DNA of 64,000 bases from the NCBI GenBank assembly GCA_017303855.1, contig JAFLBL010000003.1, forward strand, positions 124,001 to 188,000, read 5' to 3'. Of the stretch, positions 1 to 8,717 are shown piece after piece (position 1 is the first letter of the stretch; the number at the start of each line of letters is the position of its first letter). The DNA comes from Chitinophagales bacterium (GTDB lineage: Bacteria > Bacteroidota > Bacteroidia > Chitinophagales > Chitinophagaceae). Under the pieces are notes generated by a model, which was given only the letters and a program-made list of their open reading frames with translations, was not told the origin of the DNA and searched no databases. The position numbers were made by a program, and so were the translations under genes.

Positions 1-246
1 GGTCGCTTTCATTTGTTCAAATGCAGGGAGCAATGTCTTTTCCATCTCGTCCGGTGATAAGGATCTTGTTTTACCGGCTACTCCATATACCTTCAGTCCG
101 GGCATGGCAGCCAGTTGTTCAGCCGTGGGCACTTCGGTAAACAGGACCGCTTTCGCACCGGCTCTTGTAATGAACTCGAGCGCATCGGTGCTGCCGGTAA
201 AATCATCGCCGTAGAAGGCCAGTAATATGTCAGGCTTATTGTTCAA
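1..246 (-). CDS. DUF1537 acid-sugar kinase, OiaK-like (3' part outside window)
   Basis: Only the first 82 codons are inside the window; the gene runs off the left edge. The translation contains LLAFYGDDFTGSTDALE, the N-terminal nucleotide-kinase signature of the DUF1537 (four-carbon acid sugar kinase) family, followed by GVAGKTRSLSP. The only usable start is TTG at 246, one base after the TAA stop of the RuBisCO-like gene; an in-frame stop lies just upstream and no ATG is available. Directly coupled RLP and DUF1537 genes are known from D-apionate catabolism, where OiaK phosphorylates 3-oxo-isoapionate before a RuBisCO-like enzyme acts (Carter et al. 2018). That assignment is inferred from the neighbour; kinase family membership is seen directly. 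Confidence 0.85.
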   Translation of the reverse strand, partial: MNNKPDILLAFYGDDFTGSTDALEFITRAGAKAVLFTEVPTAEQLAAMPGLKVYGVAGKTRSLSPDEMEKTLLPAFEQMKAT

Positions 247-247
247 T

Positions 248-1492
248 TTATTTAGTTCCGAATTTTTTTACTGATTCCGCAAAGGCGGGAAATTGTTTTG
301 CCGTTTCTTCCAATGTCATTCCTTCCACAGCACCCTGCCAGGCCTGTTGCAATGCTTGCACACCGGCAGCCGCGCCCATTGGATGCGCCATGATTCCGCC
401 ACCTGCCATATATAATAAGTCTGTAGTCTTCGTTCTCCGCCAGGTTTCAAATGCCTGTCCGCCCCATTGTCCGGAAGACACTACAGGCAATACTGTTTTG
501 TGTGTATAGAAAGGAGTGAGGCAGGCATCTATCGAGTTCACCACACTGTCATCGCTCTCCCAGAATTTATTCTGAATACCATTTACGTGCAACTGATCCA
601 CGCCGGCCAGTCGCCATAGTTTCTGATAGGCCCTGAAATCAATTCCCAGTAACGGATGGCGGGTCAGCATTCCCCAGCCATTGCGGTGTGCATGAATGGC
701 CAGTTGTCCCTGGTCGCAGATTTTCTTCACCGCAGAAAGTCCCACACTGTTTATGCTGACCATGGCGCAAGTACCGCCCGCCTGAATTATTTTTTCATAG
801 CGGTAGAGCATATCATCCATATCCCCGCTGATGTTAAAGGCATACATCACTTTCTTCCCGGTCTTGTCGGCTTGCCGGTTGATCACCTGCATGACGGCGG
901 ACAACCGGTCTTCAAAAGAAGAGTTACCGGAAGACGAAAGCAGTTCATCATCCTTTACAAAATCAATTCCGGCTTCCGACAGTACGTTCACTATGCCGGC
1001 GGTTTGTTCAGGACTTAATCCTACCGAAGGCTTTATGATGGTGCCGATCAGTGGGCGGTTATACACACCCGTTAGCTCCCTGCAACCGGTGATACCAAAG
1101 GAAGGGCCGCTGAAGAAAGACCCATAGGAAGCCGGCAGTTCAATATCCATCAGTTTGAGACCGGTGAACTGCGTGATCTCATATAAATTTCCCTGGAGGG
1201 TGGAAACCAGCACGGGTAAATTATACCCGAAGTTTTCTATACTCCAGGAAACTTTCACAATGGCCCGGTGATAGAGTCCGTCTTTACTGCTGGCTCCGGG
1301 AATGGCGGGTTCTTTCACTGTTTCCAGTAATTCCACCGATTCCACCCGGGCAGCAAAGCGTTGCTTCAGTTCCTCCGTTTCACCAGGTACCGCTACAAAC
1401 GTGCCCGAAGATTGCTCACCGGCGAGTACCGCTGCGGCTTTCCCGGGGGCAAAGGGAGTTTCTATATAGTATGTAGCTAAAATCCGTTCCAT
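248..1492 (-). CDS. RuBisCO-like protein (form IV), OiaX/OiaT-type candidate
   Basis: A 414-residue RuBisCO large-subunit homologue. ATG at 1492 (MERILATYY) is preferred over an upstream ATG at 1516, which overlaps the GH127 gene. Visible motifs: TIIKPSVGLSP (K154), the metal-site FVKDDE (K180-E183), HAHRNGWG (267-270), a loop-6-like NKFWE (K309), SSGQWGG and AGGGIMAHP. Metal and carbamylated-lysine positions are therefore kept while loop 6 and the SGG region differ from true RuBisCO. The known members beside DUF1537 kinases are 3-oxo-isoapionate-4-phosphate decarboxylase and transcarboxylase/hydrolase of apiose breakdown. The gene sits between GH127 and the kinase in a tight operon. Methionine-salvage MtnW is an alternative, but no Mtn genes are nearby. 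Exact substrate unproven. Confidence 0.85.
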   Translation of the reverse strand: MERILATYYIETPFAPGKAAAVLAGEQSSGTFVAVPGETEELKQRFAARVESVELLETVKEPAIPGASSKDGLYHRAIVKVSWSIENFGYNLPVLVSTLQGNLYEITQFTGLKLMDIELPASYGSFFSGPSFGITGCRELTGVYNRPLIGTIIKPSVGLSPEQTAGIVNVLSEAGIDFVKDDELLSSSGNSSFEDRLSAVMQVINRQADKTGKKVMYAFNISGDMDDMLYRYEKIIQAGGTCAMVSINSVGLSAVKKICDQGQLAIHAHRNGWGMLTRHPLLGIDFRAYQKLWRLAGVDQLHVNGIQNKFWESDDSVVNSIDACLTPFYTHKTVLPVVSSGQWGGQAFETWRRTKTTDLLYMAGGGIMAHPMGAAAGVQALQQAWQGAVEGMTLEETAKQFPAFAESVKKFGTK

Positions 1493-1494
1493 GA

Positions 1495-3507
1495 TTATCG
1501 TATGTAGGGCAACCACACTCTCATATCCGTCCTGCCCCGGTTCGCCCAGGCATAATAGGGAATGAGTTTAATAGTTGCGAGTTTATATTTCTTATTCACT
1601 TCTTTGTATAATTTATTCGTCCATTCCTCTTCGTGGCGCAGGTAAGTTCGGCCAACAAGTGCTGTTACCCGACCTCCGGCTATTTCCATTTCCTCCGTTT
1701 TAAAACGGGCGGTGGAAATCATACGTACATCCGCCACATTATACTGGGGCAGATCAGTGGATTCGATACAATAGACCAACGGGCCTCTTTTGACAGCGAC
1801 CTGCCCCCTTGTTTCTTCAACCAGCGGGTTACTTTCTATCATCGTTACGGGCATATCCATATAAATCTCTATCCGGTCGCCTTTTTTCCAGGTCCGCTCT
1901 ACAGTCAGGTATCCGTTTCTTAGCTTTTCATCCGTTTGTATTCTGCCATTTACGGCTATCCGGAAAAAGCCGCACCAGCCAGGTACCCGGAAATGAAGCC
2001 CGGTGGCCACCGAAGGCGCTTCTTTAATATCGATATTAATTTTTCCTTCCCAGGGATAATCCGTAGTCTGCTCGAGCGTAATCTTCTCCCCATTGTGCAA
2101 TTCCGTTATTAATGTATTGCCTCCATACAGATTAAAGTAGAGACCGTCGCGGCCGAGACTGTATAAATAATCATTTACTTCAGCGATGGTACGCACCACA
2201 TTCGGGGGACAGCAATTGGATTTGCTGATATAGGGTACCCGGCCGCCTTCCCAGCGCATATGATAAGGAAATGTGGCAGATGCCGCCAGCGGGTTAGTAT
2301 AAAAATAAGAGGAACCGTCCATGCTTACCCCGCTGAGTACACTGTTGTATAAAGCCAGTTCTACAATATCCGCATACTTTGAATCCCCCGTTAACAGGAA
2401 CATCCGCCAGTTCCATAATACGTTTCCGATATTGGCACAGGTTTCGTTATGAGCGGTATGATTGGGCAGTTGAAAATCGCGGCCATAACTCTGGTGTACT
2501 TTCTGCACTGTATCCGGCTTATACGCTGTGCCATCCACCGATACCCCGTCATACAAAGCACCACAACCCCCGGTGATATACATTTTTGTATTCACCACAT
2601 TGTCCCACATGCGGTCGAGTGTGGCCAGTAAACTATCGTCGCCTGTTTCCGCATATACATCCGCCACACCGGCAAACAGATAGTTAGCCCGCACTGCGTG
2701 CCCGGCCACTTTCATCATTTTCCGGAAGGGTGCCCGGTCACTGTTATCATCCGTGCCTTCCACGGTGCCACGTATATTGATGAGATGAATCACAAGATCG
2801 AGGTATTTCTTCTCACCAGTAGTACGATAAAGTTCAGTGAGCCCCATATAATGCGAGGGACAAATGGCATTGCGTGCCTGTTCCGGAGTGGCCGCTGCAT
2901 AAAACCCGATCAGGAAATCAGCGGCTTTCTTTGCAATGGTAAGCAAACTGTTTTTACCTGTGGCCCGGTGATGTACACAGGCGGCTGTCATCAGGTGCCC
3001 AAAATTATAGGCTTCAAAACTCAGCTGGTCGTCAAACATCTTCTCTTTGCCTGACTTCTTCTGTTCAATAATATTCCTGGTGTAGATATACCCATCTGCT
3101 TTCTGCGCCTTTCCGATCACGTCGATGGCTTCATCCATCATTTTGTCGAGTTCCGGGCTCTTTGTCTTGGCATACATGGCGGCCACCGCTTCCAGTGTTT
3201 TGTAAAAATCGCCATCATGAAAAGAGGGGCCGCGGAAACGACCGGTATCCAGTCCGGCGGCTACCCGGAAATTCTGGAATGAATAACAGATTTCTTTACT
3301 TGTATAGGTCTTCCATAATTGAGGCAGCATGGCATCCCGGCAAACAGTAAAGCGTTCGGCCCAGAAGCCCTTTGTCCATTGCACATCACTCATTCCTACC
3401 GATGTGAGATTGGCTTTCGGACTCGCCTGGGTATTCACCAGTCCCTGCTGCGTGAATCCGGTAACGACCAGCAGAAGCAATATCCCTGCACCAACGATCT
3501 TCTTCAT
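1495..3507 (-). CDS. GH127 glycosidase (DUF1680), aceric acid hydrolase or beta-L-arabinofuranosidase candidate
   Basis: A 670-residue secreted (alpha/alpha)6-barrel enzyme with an N-terminal hydrophobic signal segment ending near residue 20. The HNETCANIGN motif (E355, C357) and SNCCPPNVVR (C432, C433) match the zinc-thiolate site of GH127 beta-L-arabinofuranosidases, in which a cysteine is the nucleophile. The residue 16 before the ETC glutamate, where HypBA1 has its acid/base Glu322, is Gln339 here, so the enzyme may belong to a clade with another specificity. One characterised GH127 clade member in Bacteroides RG-II degradation is an aceric acid hydrolase. It follows the GH78 gene by 2 bp and precedes the RLP gene by 2 bp. 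Family is certain; substrate is inferred from context. Confidence 0.9.
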   Translation of the reverse strand: MKKIVGAGILLLLVVTGFTQQGLVNTQASPKANLTSVGMSDVQWTKGFWAERFTVCRDAMLPQLWKTYTSKEICYSFQNFRVAAGLDTGRFRGPSFHDGDFYKTLEAVAAMYAKTKSPELDKMMDEAIDVIGKAQKADGYIYTRNIIEQKKSGKEKMFDDQLSFEAYNFGHLMTAACVHHRATGKNSLLTIAKKAADFLIGFYAAATPEQARNAICPSHYMGLTELYRTTGEKKYLDLVIHLINIRGTVEGTDDNSDRAPFRKMMKVAGHAVRANYLFAGVADVYAETGDDSLLATLDRMWDNVVNTKMYITGGCGALYDGVSVDGTAYKPDTVQKVHQSYGRDFQLPNHTAHNETCANIGNVLWNWRMFLLTGDSKYADIVELALYNSVLSGVSMDGSSYFYTNPLAASATFPYHMRWEGGRVPYISKSNCCPPNVVRTIAEVNDYLYSLGRDGLYFNLYGGNTLITELHNGEKITLEQTTDYPWEGKINIDIKEAPSVATGLHFRVPGWCGFFRIAVNGRIQTDEKLRNGYLTVERTWKKGDRIEIYMDMPVTMIESNPLVEETRGQVAVKRGPLVYCIESTDLPQYNVADVRMISTARFKTEEMEIAGGRVTALVGRTYLRHEEEWTNKLYKEVNKKYKLATIKLIPYYAWANRGRTDMRVWLPYIR

Positions 3508-3509
3508 AC

Positions 3510-5642
3510 TTAATTGGCTTTATACGTAATGGTATAATCTGTTCCGGGTTTAACCTGGATCTCATAGAGACCATTTCCTTTATCGGTCATGGTAAGCTGC
3601 TGTCCTTCCGGTTTTACCTTACTCTTCAGCAGGATGGTGCCTTCACCCGTGGTTGAACGGATCTTCAGTTGCTCACGGGTCACATCCAGACTGATGGTCC
3701 CGTTGGGCGTGGGTACCGTACCCTTCATCCATTGCAGGCCACCGAGATTGGGTTCAACCGTATACCGGGCATAACCGGGGGCGGTTGGCTTTACACCAAG
3801 GTAGTATTTCCCAAGGAGGTAAAGCGGGCTGGCACCCCAGGCATGACAAAGGCTTTTACCGAATTCACGGCCATACATGGAATAATGTTCCGTGCCTTTC
3901 TTTGCCGGATTGTATTCTTCCCAGAAAGAAGTGGCCCCCAGTTTCAGCATACCACCCCAGTAATCTTTCATTTCCCGTAACACATAATCCTGTTCCCCCA
4001 GGGCACAAAGAGCTTCCAGTTCATAAAAGCGCATATACGGGGTAGTGATCTTCTGTACTTTATCATTCAGCAACACGGATGTTTTTACGGCCTGTTTTTG
4101 CTGCTGATTAAAATAGTCAAAGAAGATGGAGAACATATTAGCATAGCGGGTCACATTATCTGTTTGAGTACCATTGATACGGCTATGTACCAGCGCCTGC
4201 TTCTGTTCATTCCAATAAAGTTCAAATAATTTCTTCCGCATATCTACGGAGAGCTGGTTATAACCGGCAGACCCTTCTTTATCCCCCACAATATCCGCAC
4301 AGAGTGCCATGGTCTCCAGGCTGCGCGCCAATAGTAATTGTTCAAAACTCACTTCGCCTTTCTTACTGAGTCCGGCAGCCCAGTCAATAAAGATCCAGTC
4401 GCCCGGCAGCCATTCCATCAGTCCGTTCTTGTTTCTACGCGCCAGTACATAATCCATCAGGCTCTTCATCCGGTCGTAGATCCGGGTGATGAAAGATCGA
4501 TCCCCGGTATAGAGATAATAATCATATATACCCAGGAACCAATAGAAGGTATAATCCATAATGGTGTTGATGTGGCCTGTTATGGGGTCCTTACCCCGCA
4601 AAGCATAAGTTGTACGTTTTACTGTTTCGTTATCAAAGTACAGATAGTAATTCATCAAATAACTTTGATATGCATCACCGCTCCATATCCAACGGTCACG
4701 TTTAATTCCGTCAATAAAAAATTCTCTTGTATTTAACTCAAAAGTGTATTTGGCCACTTCATAAATCCGGTTGACCTCAGCATCGTCACAAGTAAAGCTG
4801 CCACGTTCCTTTACATCCGCATATTCGTATAACATCGAGACAGAATCGAGCATGACGCCTTCATCATACTGTACATGCACAAAACGATAGGCTTTTGACA
4901 AATTCATCACATGATCATTCTTCGACGGATTGTCCACTTCCAGCCTATCCAACGTTTCGCAATGTTCGGCAGATAATGCTTCTGCCTCTGATTCACCATA
5001 ATACACCGATAAGTTTCCTTTCCCAACCAGGCCCTGCAATTGAATAAACCCAAAGGTTTCCTTGCCAAAATCTATCAGCATCGATTGCTTGCCTTTGGTA
5101 ACAGCTACAGCTTCCTGTTTTTTTGTGGGCAACATAAATTGCGAAGGTAATTGTGCTGGTGAATTGAAATCCGAACTTCCTGCATTTACCCATTTGGTTG
5201 CGGAGATGTCGGATGCCTTGCCTGTTTCATCAATCCATTCTTTGTCTTCAAAAGTCACCAGCCACGAGGAATCGGAAAAAATGGTTTCCCCTTTTACATA
5301 AATGGCCGGCACATTGGCCTGGTTAAATACTTTTATATTGATTTTGTGTTTGCCTGCCGGTACAACAATTTGTTTCGGGCTTCCTTCAAGTGCTTTACCA
5401 TCGAGCTTTACATGGTATTCGCCTTCTACATAAATGTCAACCGTTTCGGGTGCAGGCACCTCAACTGCTTTATGAAAATCCATAAGCACATAATGGTTAT
5501 CCAATTTCCAAAACACAGGAAAGAATGTACCACGTTCTGTGCGACGGTTTTGCACTTTATTGGCCAGTACAATTTCAAAATCGCCGGGATACCAAATCCA
5601 GGTTGGAGCAGAAAGAGAACCCTGTGATAAAGTGTTATTCAT
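3510..5642 (-). CDS. GH78-type alpha-L-rhamnosidase without signal peptide
   Basis: About 710 residues, starting at ATG 5642 (a GTG at 5651 is also possible). The N-terminal beta-sandwich is followed by an (alpha/alpha)6 barrel. The motif FFIDGIKRDRWIWSGD (D311, D316, D323) corresponds to the GH78 acidic cluster, but Asp316 stands where most GH78 enzymes have the general-acid Glu. SFWEEY (E574/E575) holds the likely general base. There is no signal peptide or lipobox, so the enzyme is probably cytoplasmic, unlike the other GH78 proteins of this window. It lies downstream of two sugar transporters, which suggests it processes an imported disaccharide or modified glycoside. A different terminal sugar than L-rhamnose is possible. 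Confidence 0.82.
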   Translation of the reverse strand: MNNTLSQGSLSAPTWIWYPGDFEIVLANKVQNRRTERGTFFPVFWKLDNHYVLMDFHKAVEVPAPETVDIYVEGEYHVKLDGKALEGSPKQIVVPAGKHKINIKVFNQANVPAIYVKGETIFSDSSWLVTFEDKEWIDETGKASDISATKWVNAGSSDFNSPAQLPSQFMLPTKKQEAVAVTKGKQSMLIDFGKETFGFIQLQGLVGKGNLSVYYGESEAEALSAEHCETLDRLEVDNPSKNDHVMNLSKAYRFVHVQYDEGVMLDSVSMLYEYADVKERGSFTCDDAEVNRIYEVAKYTFELNTREFFIDGIKRDRWIWSGDAYQSYLMNYYLYFDNETVKRTTYALRGKDPITGHINTIMDYTFYWFLGIYDYYLYTGDRSFITRIYDRMKSLMDYVLARRNKNGLMEWLPGDWIFIDWAAGLSKKGEVSFEQLLLARSLETMALCADIVGDKEGSAGYNQLSVDMRKKLFELYWNEQKQALVHSRINGTQTDNVTRYANMFSIFFDYFNQQQKQAVKTSVLLNDKVQKITTPYMRFYELEALCALGEQDYVLREMKDYWGGMLKLGATSFWEEYNPAKKGTEHYSMYGREFGKSLCHAWGASPLYLLGKYYLGVKPTAPGYARYTVEPNLGGLQWMKGTVPTPNGTISLDVTREQLKIRSTTGEGTILLKSKVKPEGQQLTMTDKGNGLYEIQVKPGTDYTITYKAN

Positions 5643-5719
5643 TTGTTTCACATTAATTGCTTCACTGCTATTTACTATTTGTTTCCTGAGTTTCCCTGAT
5701 TAAGTAAAGCCTATTCCAC

Positions 5720-7087
5720 CTAAAGATCCTCTCCGTATCTTTCTTTGGATATTTGTTGTAATGATTTCCCTTGGGTTTTTGGCGTCCATATTGCTCCTAT
5801 GATGAGTGCTACAAGCAGCAATCCAATCATTATGCAGGCAGCGGTGTAAAACCCTTCTCCGTTTTTGCCATAAATATTTACAAAACCCAATCCCCATACT
5901 GCCGCAATGCTTCTAACCGCAAAGAACATAATTCCCTGAGCTGCGGCCCGGTATTTGGCAGGAAAAAGTTCCGAAGCCCAGAGCGCATAAAATGCCTGTA
6001 CACTTATGCCAGCATGTATGCCCCAAAGAATGGTGAACGTCCACAGCGCCAGATGATTTTTTATCCCTATAAAAATAAGGATGCCCCAGGCAACTACTCC
6101 TATTGATGTGCCAAAAAAATACAACCAACGTTGATTGACTTTATCAACCTGCATGGCAAATCCAAAATATGTAACTGCAATAATCACAATCCATTGAACT
6201 GCCGTTATCATATTGGCCTCCCCATTGGAAAGACCGCCTGCAGTTTCATAAATATGTTGCTGAAAGAAACCCATTACTGAAGCCACCATATTCCAGCTAA
6301 TGTAAATGCCCGCCAGGAAAAGCATGGTTCGGATATTCACTTTGTTGGTAAAAAGGGTGCCGAATGATGCAAAAATGCCGGGTTGTTTTTCATTGGTTTG
6401 CAATTTTTTTGCTGCTTCCCAATCTTTCGATTCATTGAGTTTCCGCTGCAAATTCCAGGCAATGAACGCTACTACCAGTAAAGAACCAAAAATAATACGA
6501 CTACTGAATACATTAATGGCATCAATGCTTGCATCGTTACCAATAATGAAGCTTGCAATTTTTTGTACGTAACTAAATAAAACTCCGGCCGATGCATCCG
6601 CTTTGCCGGGAGCGAGGAGCATCCCCAAAAGTAAAATGATCATTGGTCCAACTCCCCAGGCAAACTGTGAAATACCCATATTCTTACCCCGATTACCTGC
6701 TTCTGAATTCTCGGATATATAGGTCCATGAGGCAGGAACCCCCACTCCCACTGAAATACCTGTAACCATAAAACCAATCAACAGCATGGGAAAATTAACC
6801 GTGAACATGATGATGGCAATCCCCAGCATATACACAAGCATATTGTAGCTGTAAATGGTTTTCCGACCGTATTTGTCGGCCAGGAAACCACCGAAAATAG
6901 CGCCGATAGCTGCACCAAAGGCATTTGCGCTGAGCGCATTCAGCCAACCGAGATGCCCTTCGTTCAGTCCAAGGTAATTTTGCCAAAGCGTTAACCCGCT
7001 TGCACCTGCAACAATCGCTCCGGCATCCAGATAATTGGTCAACGATACAGCGATCGTACTTTTTAAACTTCCTTTAGTATGTTCCAT
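5720..7087 (-). CDS. MFS sugar transporter
   Basis: A 455-residue inner-membrane major-facilitator protein with about 12 hydrophobic segments. The loop 2-3 signature GGFLADKYGRKTIY and an ESKDWEAAK stretch in the central loop are typical of the sugar-porter subfamily. The start is placed at ATG 7087 (MEHTKGSLK), because the longer frame to 7156 overlaps the preceding SSS gene and adds a non-membrane leader. It is the second transporter in the same operon, which suggests that two different monosaccharides or sugar acids enter for the same pathway. Substrate is not deducible from sequence. Confidence 0.88.
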   Translation of the reverse strand: MEHTKGSLKSTIAVSLTNYLDAGAIVAGASGLTLWQNYLGLNEGHLGWLNALSANAFGAAIGAIFGGFLADKYGRKTIYSYNMLVYMLGIAIIMFTVNFPMLLIGFMVTGISVGVGVPASWTYISENSEAGNRGKNMGISQFAWGVGPMIILLLGMLLAPGKADASAGVLFSYVQKIASFIIGNDASIDAINVFSSRIIFGSLLVVAFIAWNLQRKLNESKDWEAAKKLQTNEKQPGIFASFGTLFTNKVNIRTMLFLAGIYISWNMVASVMGFFQQHIYETAGGLSNGEANMITAVQWIVIIAVTYFGFAMQVDKVNQRWLYFFGTSIGVVAWGILIFIGIKNHLALWTFTILWGIHAGISVQAFYALWASELFPAKYRAAAQGIMFFAVRSIAAVWGLGFVNIYGKNGEGFYTAACIMIGLLLVALIIGAIWTPKTQGKSLQQISKERYGEDL

Positions 7088-7115
7088 AAATGCAATTATG
7101 AATTTAGATAGTGAA

Positions 7116-8705
7116 CTAATGTCCGTTAAAAATGATGTAGAGGGTGAGTATAACAAGTCCTAATAAAGCGAATAAAAATTTTGTCTGCTTATCCGTTTTA
7201 GGTAAAGCAGCTGCATCAACCATTGCGGTTACTTTGTTTTTATCGAACAAAGAAATTACGATGGCTGCCACAAACAATACAGCGAAGATGTAAAACGAAA
7301 TAAGGAAATAATGCGGCCACCAGGTGTTAGCGCCTGTGGCAGCATCGGGTGGGATGATCCACAGATTCAATATGCCTACGAATAAACTGCATGCAGAACC
7401 TACTGATAAAATTAAATTCACTGCCAGCTTTGTGGTACGTTTCCAGAACACGCTCAATAAAAAGGTCACCGCTAACGGTGGCGCCAAATATCCAAGTATC
7501 GATTGAAAAATATCGAAAAGCGTTTTCCCTTTTACATTATCCAATGCAATCGCCATGCACACTGCCATCGCACAACCGATCACCACTACCATACGCCCTA
7601 CCTGAATCTGTTGTTTAACGGTTGCATTATTATTCATGTTGTTGACATAAATGTCTTTTGTAAAAACCGTGCTCAACGCATTCAGGGAAGAACCGATAGT
7701 TGCAACCAACACAGCGATCAACACACAAATCACCAATCCGTTTAAGCCGGGCGGAAACAGGTTGGTTACCATTGTCATATAGGCCAACTTGTCATCAGTA
7801 AGATCAGGGAACAAGGCAAAACACAAAATGCCCGGCAGGATGAACATGGGCAATGCCAAAACTTTTAACCAACCAATGAAGTTGACGCCAAGCTGTCCTT
7901 GTTTTAAATTTTTTGCACCTAAAACACTTTGCACCATACTCTGATCGGTACAAAAAAATGCAACAGCCGATACGGGATAACCCAGCAACAAAGCATGCCA
8001 GGGATAGCCGGGATCGGATGCCGGATGAATCAGGTTCCAGAAGTGAGGTGGTGTTTTATCAAGCAATGCAGTAATACCCCCCAGTTTTTGAAAACCAATA
8101 AAGGTCAGAGCGAATGAAACAACTATCAACAGGATCATCTGGAATACATTCACTTTGGCAATGGCTTTTAATCCCCCCATGTATGTAAACAAACCGGCGA
8201 AGGCAACCAACACTATTGTTGATTGCCACATGGGAATGCCCAATATTTGTCGCACTAAAATTCCACCGCTGAACAAACCAAGACTTAACCAGCTGATAAG
8301 AATTTTCACCAATGCATAGCCTGCTAAAATATCCTGTGTACTTTTACCATAACGTTTACCCATGAACTCGGGCATGGTGCTTACGTTACTGGCAATATAA
8401 CGTGGCGCAAACACCATTGCGAGTAACAATAAAAACACAAACGCATACCATTCAAAATTGCCGCCTACAATACCTGCAGAAAAACCGATACTGGCAAAGG
8501 CCAGCAATGAAGAGGGCCCTACATTGGTTCCCCACATGTTGAAACCGATATTGTACCAGTTGAGGGATTTGCCGGCAAGGAACAGTGTTTCCTCTTTTTT
8601 CTTGCTGCCAAAACTGGCCTTGTAGCCAATAAAGAGCAGGAGCAGCAGGTACACCACCACAATGATGAAATCGACCGGTTGTAATTTGCTGTAGATATCG
8701 TTCAT
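7116..8705 (-). CDS. SSS-family sodium/solute symporter (SGLT-like)
   Basis: 529 residues with roughly 14 membrane-spanning stretches. N-terminal DFIIVVVYLLLLLFIGYKAS and the following FLAGKSLNWYNIGFNMWGTN are characteristic of the SSS/SGLT family, closest in style to the sugar-transporting branch. It starts 13 bp after the Gfo/Idh/MocA gene and is followed by the MFS gene, giving a dehydrogenase-symporter-porter arrangement. It probably imports a monosaccharide freed in the periplasm by the glycosidases encoded around it. The window has two more SSS genes, each in a separate catabolic module, which argues for different substrates. Confidence 0.9.
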   Translation of the reverse strand: MNDIYSKLQPVDFIIVVVYLLLLLFIGYKASFGSKKKEETLFLAGKSLNWYNIGFNMWGTNVGPSSLLAFASIGFSAGIVGGNFEWYAFVFLLLLAMVFAPRYIASNVSTMPEFMGKRYGKSTQDILAGYALVKILISWLSLGLFSGGILVRQILGIPMWQSTIVLVAFAGLFTYMGGLKAIAKVNVFQMILLIVVSFALTFIGFQKLGGITALLDKTPPHFWNLIHPASDPGYPWHALLLGYPVSAVAFFCTDQSMVQSVLGAKNLKQGQLGVNFIGWLKVLALPMFILPGILCFALFPDLTDDKLAYMTMVTNLFPPGLNGLVICVLIAVLVATIGSSLNALSTVFTKDIYVNNMNNNATVKQQIQVGRMVVVIGCAMAVCMAIALDNVKGKTLFDIFQSILGYLAPPLAVTFLLSVFWKRTTKLAVNLILSVGSACSLFVGILNLWIIPPDAATGANTWWPHYFLISFYIFAVLFVAAIVISLFDKNKVTAMVDAAALPKTDKQTKFLFALLGLVILTLYIIFNGH

Positions 8706-8717
8706 TAAGGGGTGCTG

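Noticed and set aside
656..1127. Plus-strand ORFs across the window (for example 656-1018, 19519-20118, 42063-43004, 45297-46079)
   Set aside because: All lie antisense to well-supported genes, have atypical composition and no recognisable domains.
248..1492. True RuBisCO for CO2 fixation
   Set aside because: No small subunit or phosphoribulokinase, altered loop 6 and SGG regions, and catabolic neighbours; form IV protein instead.
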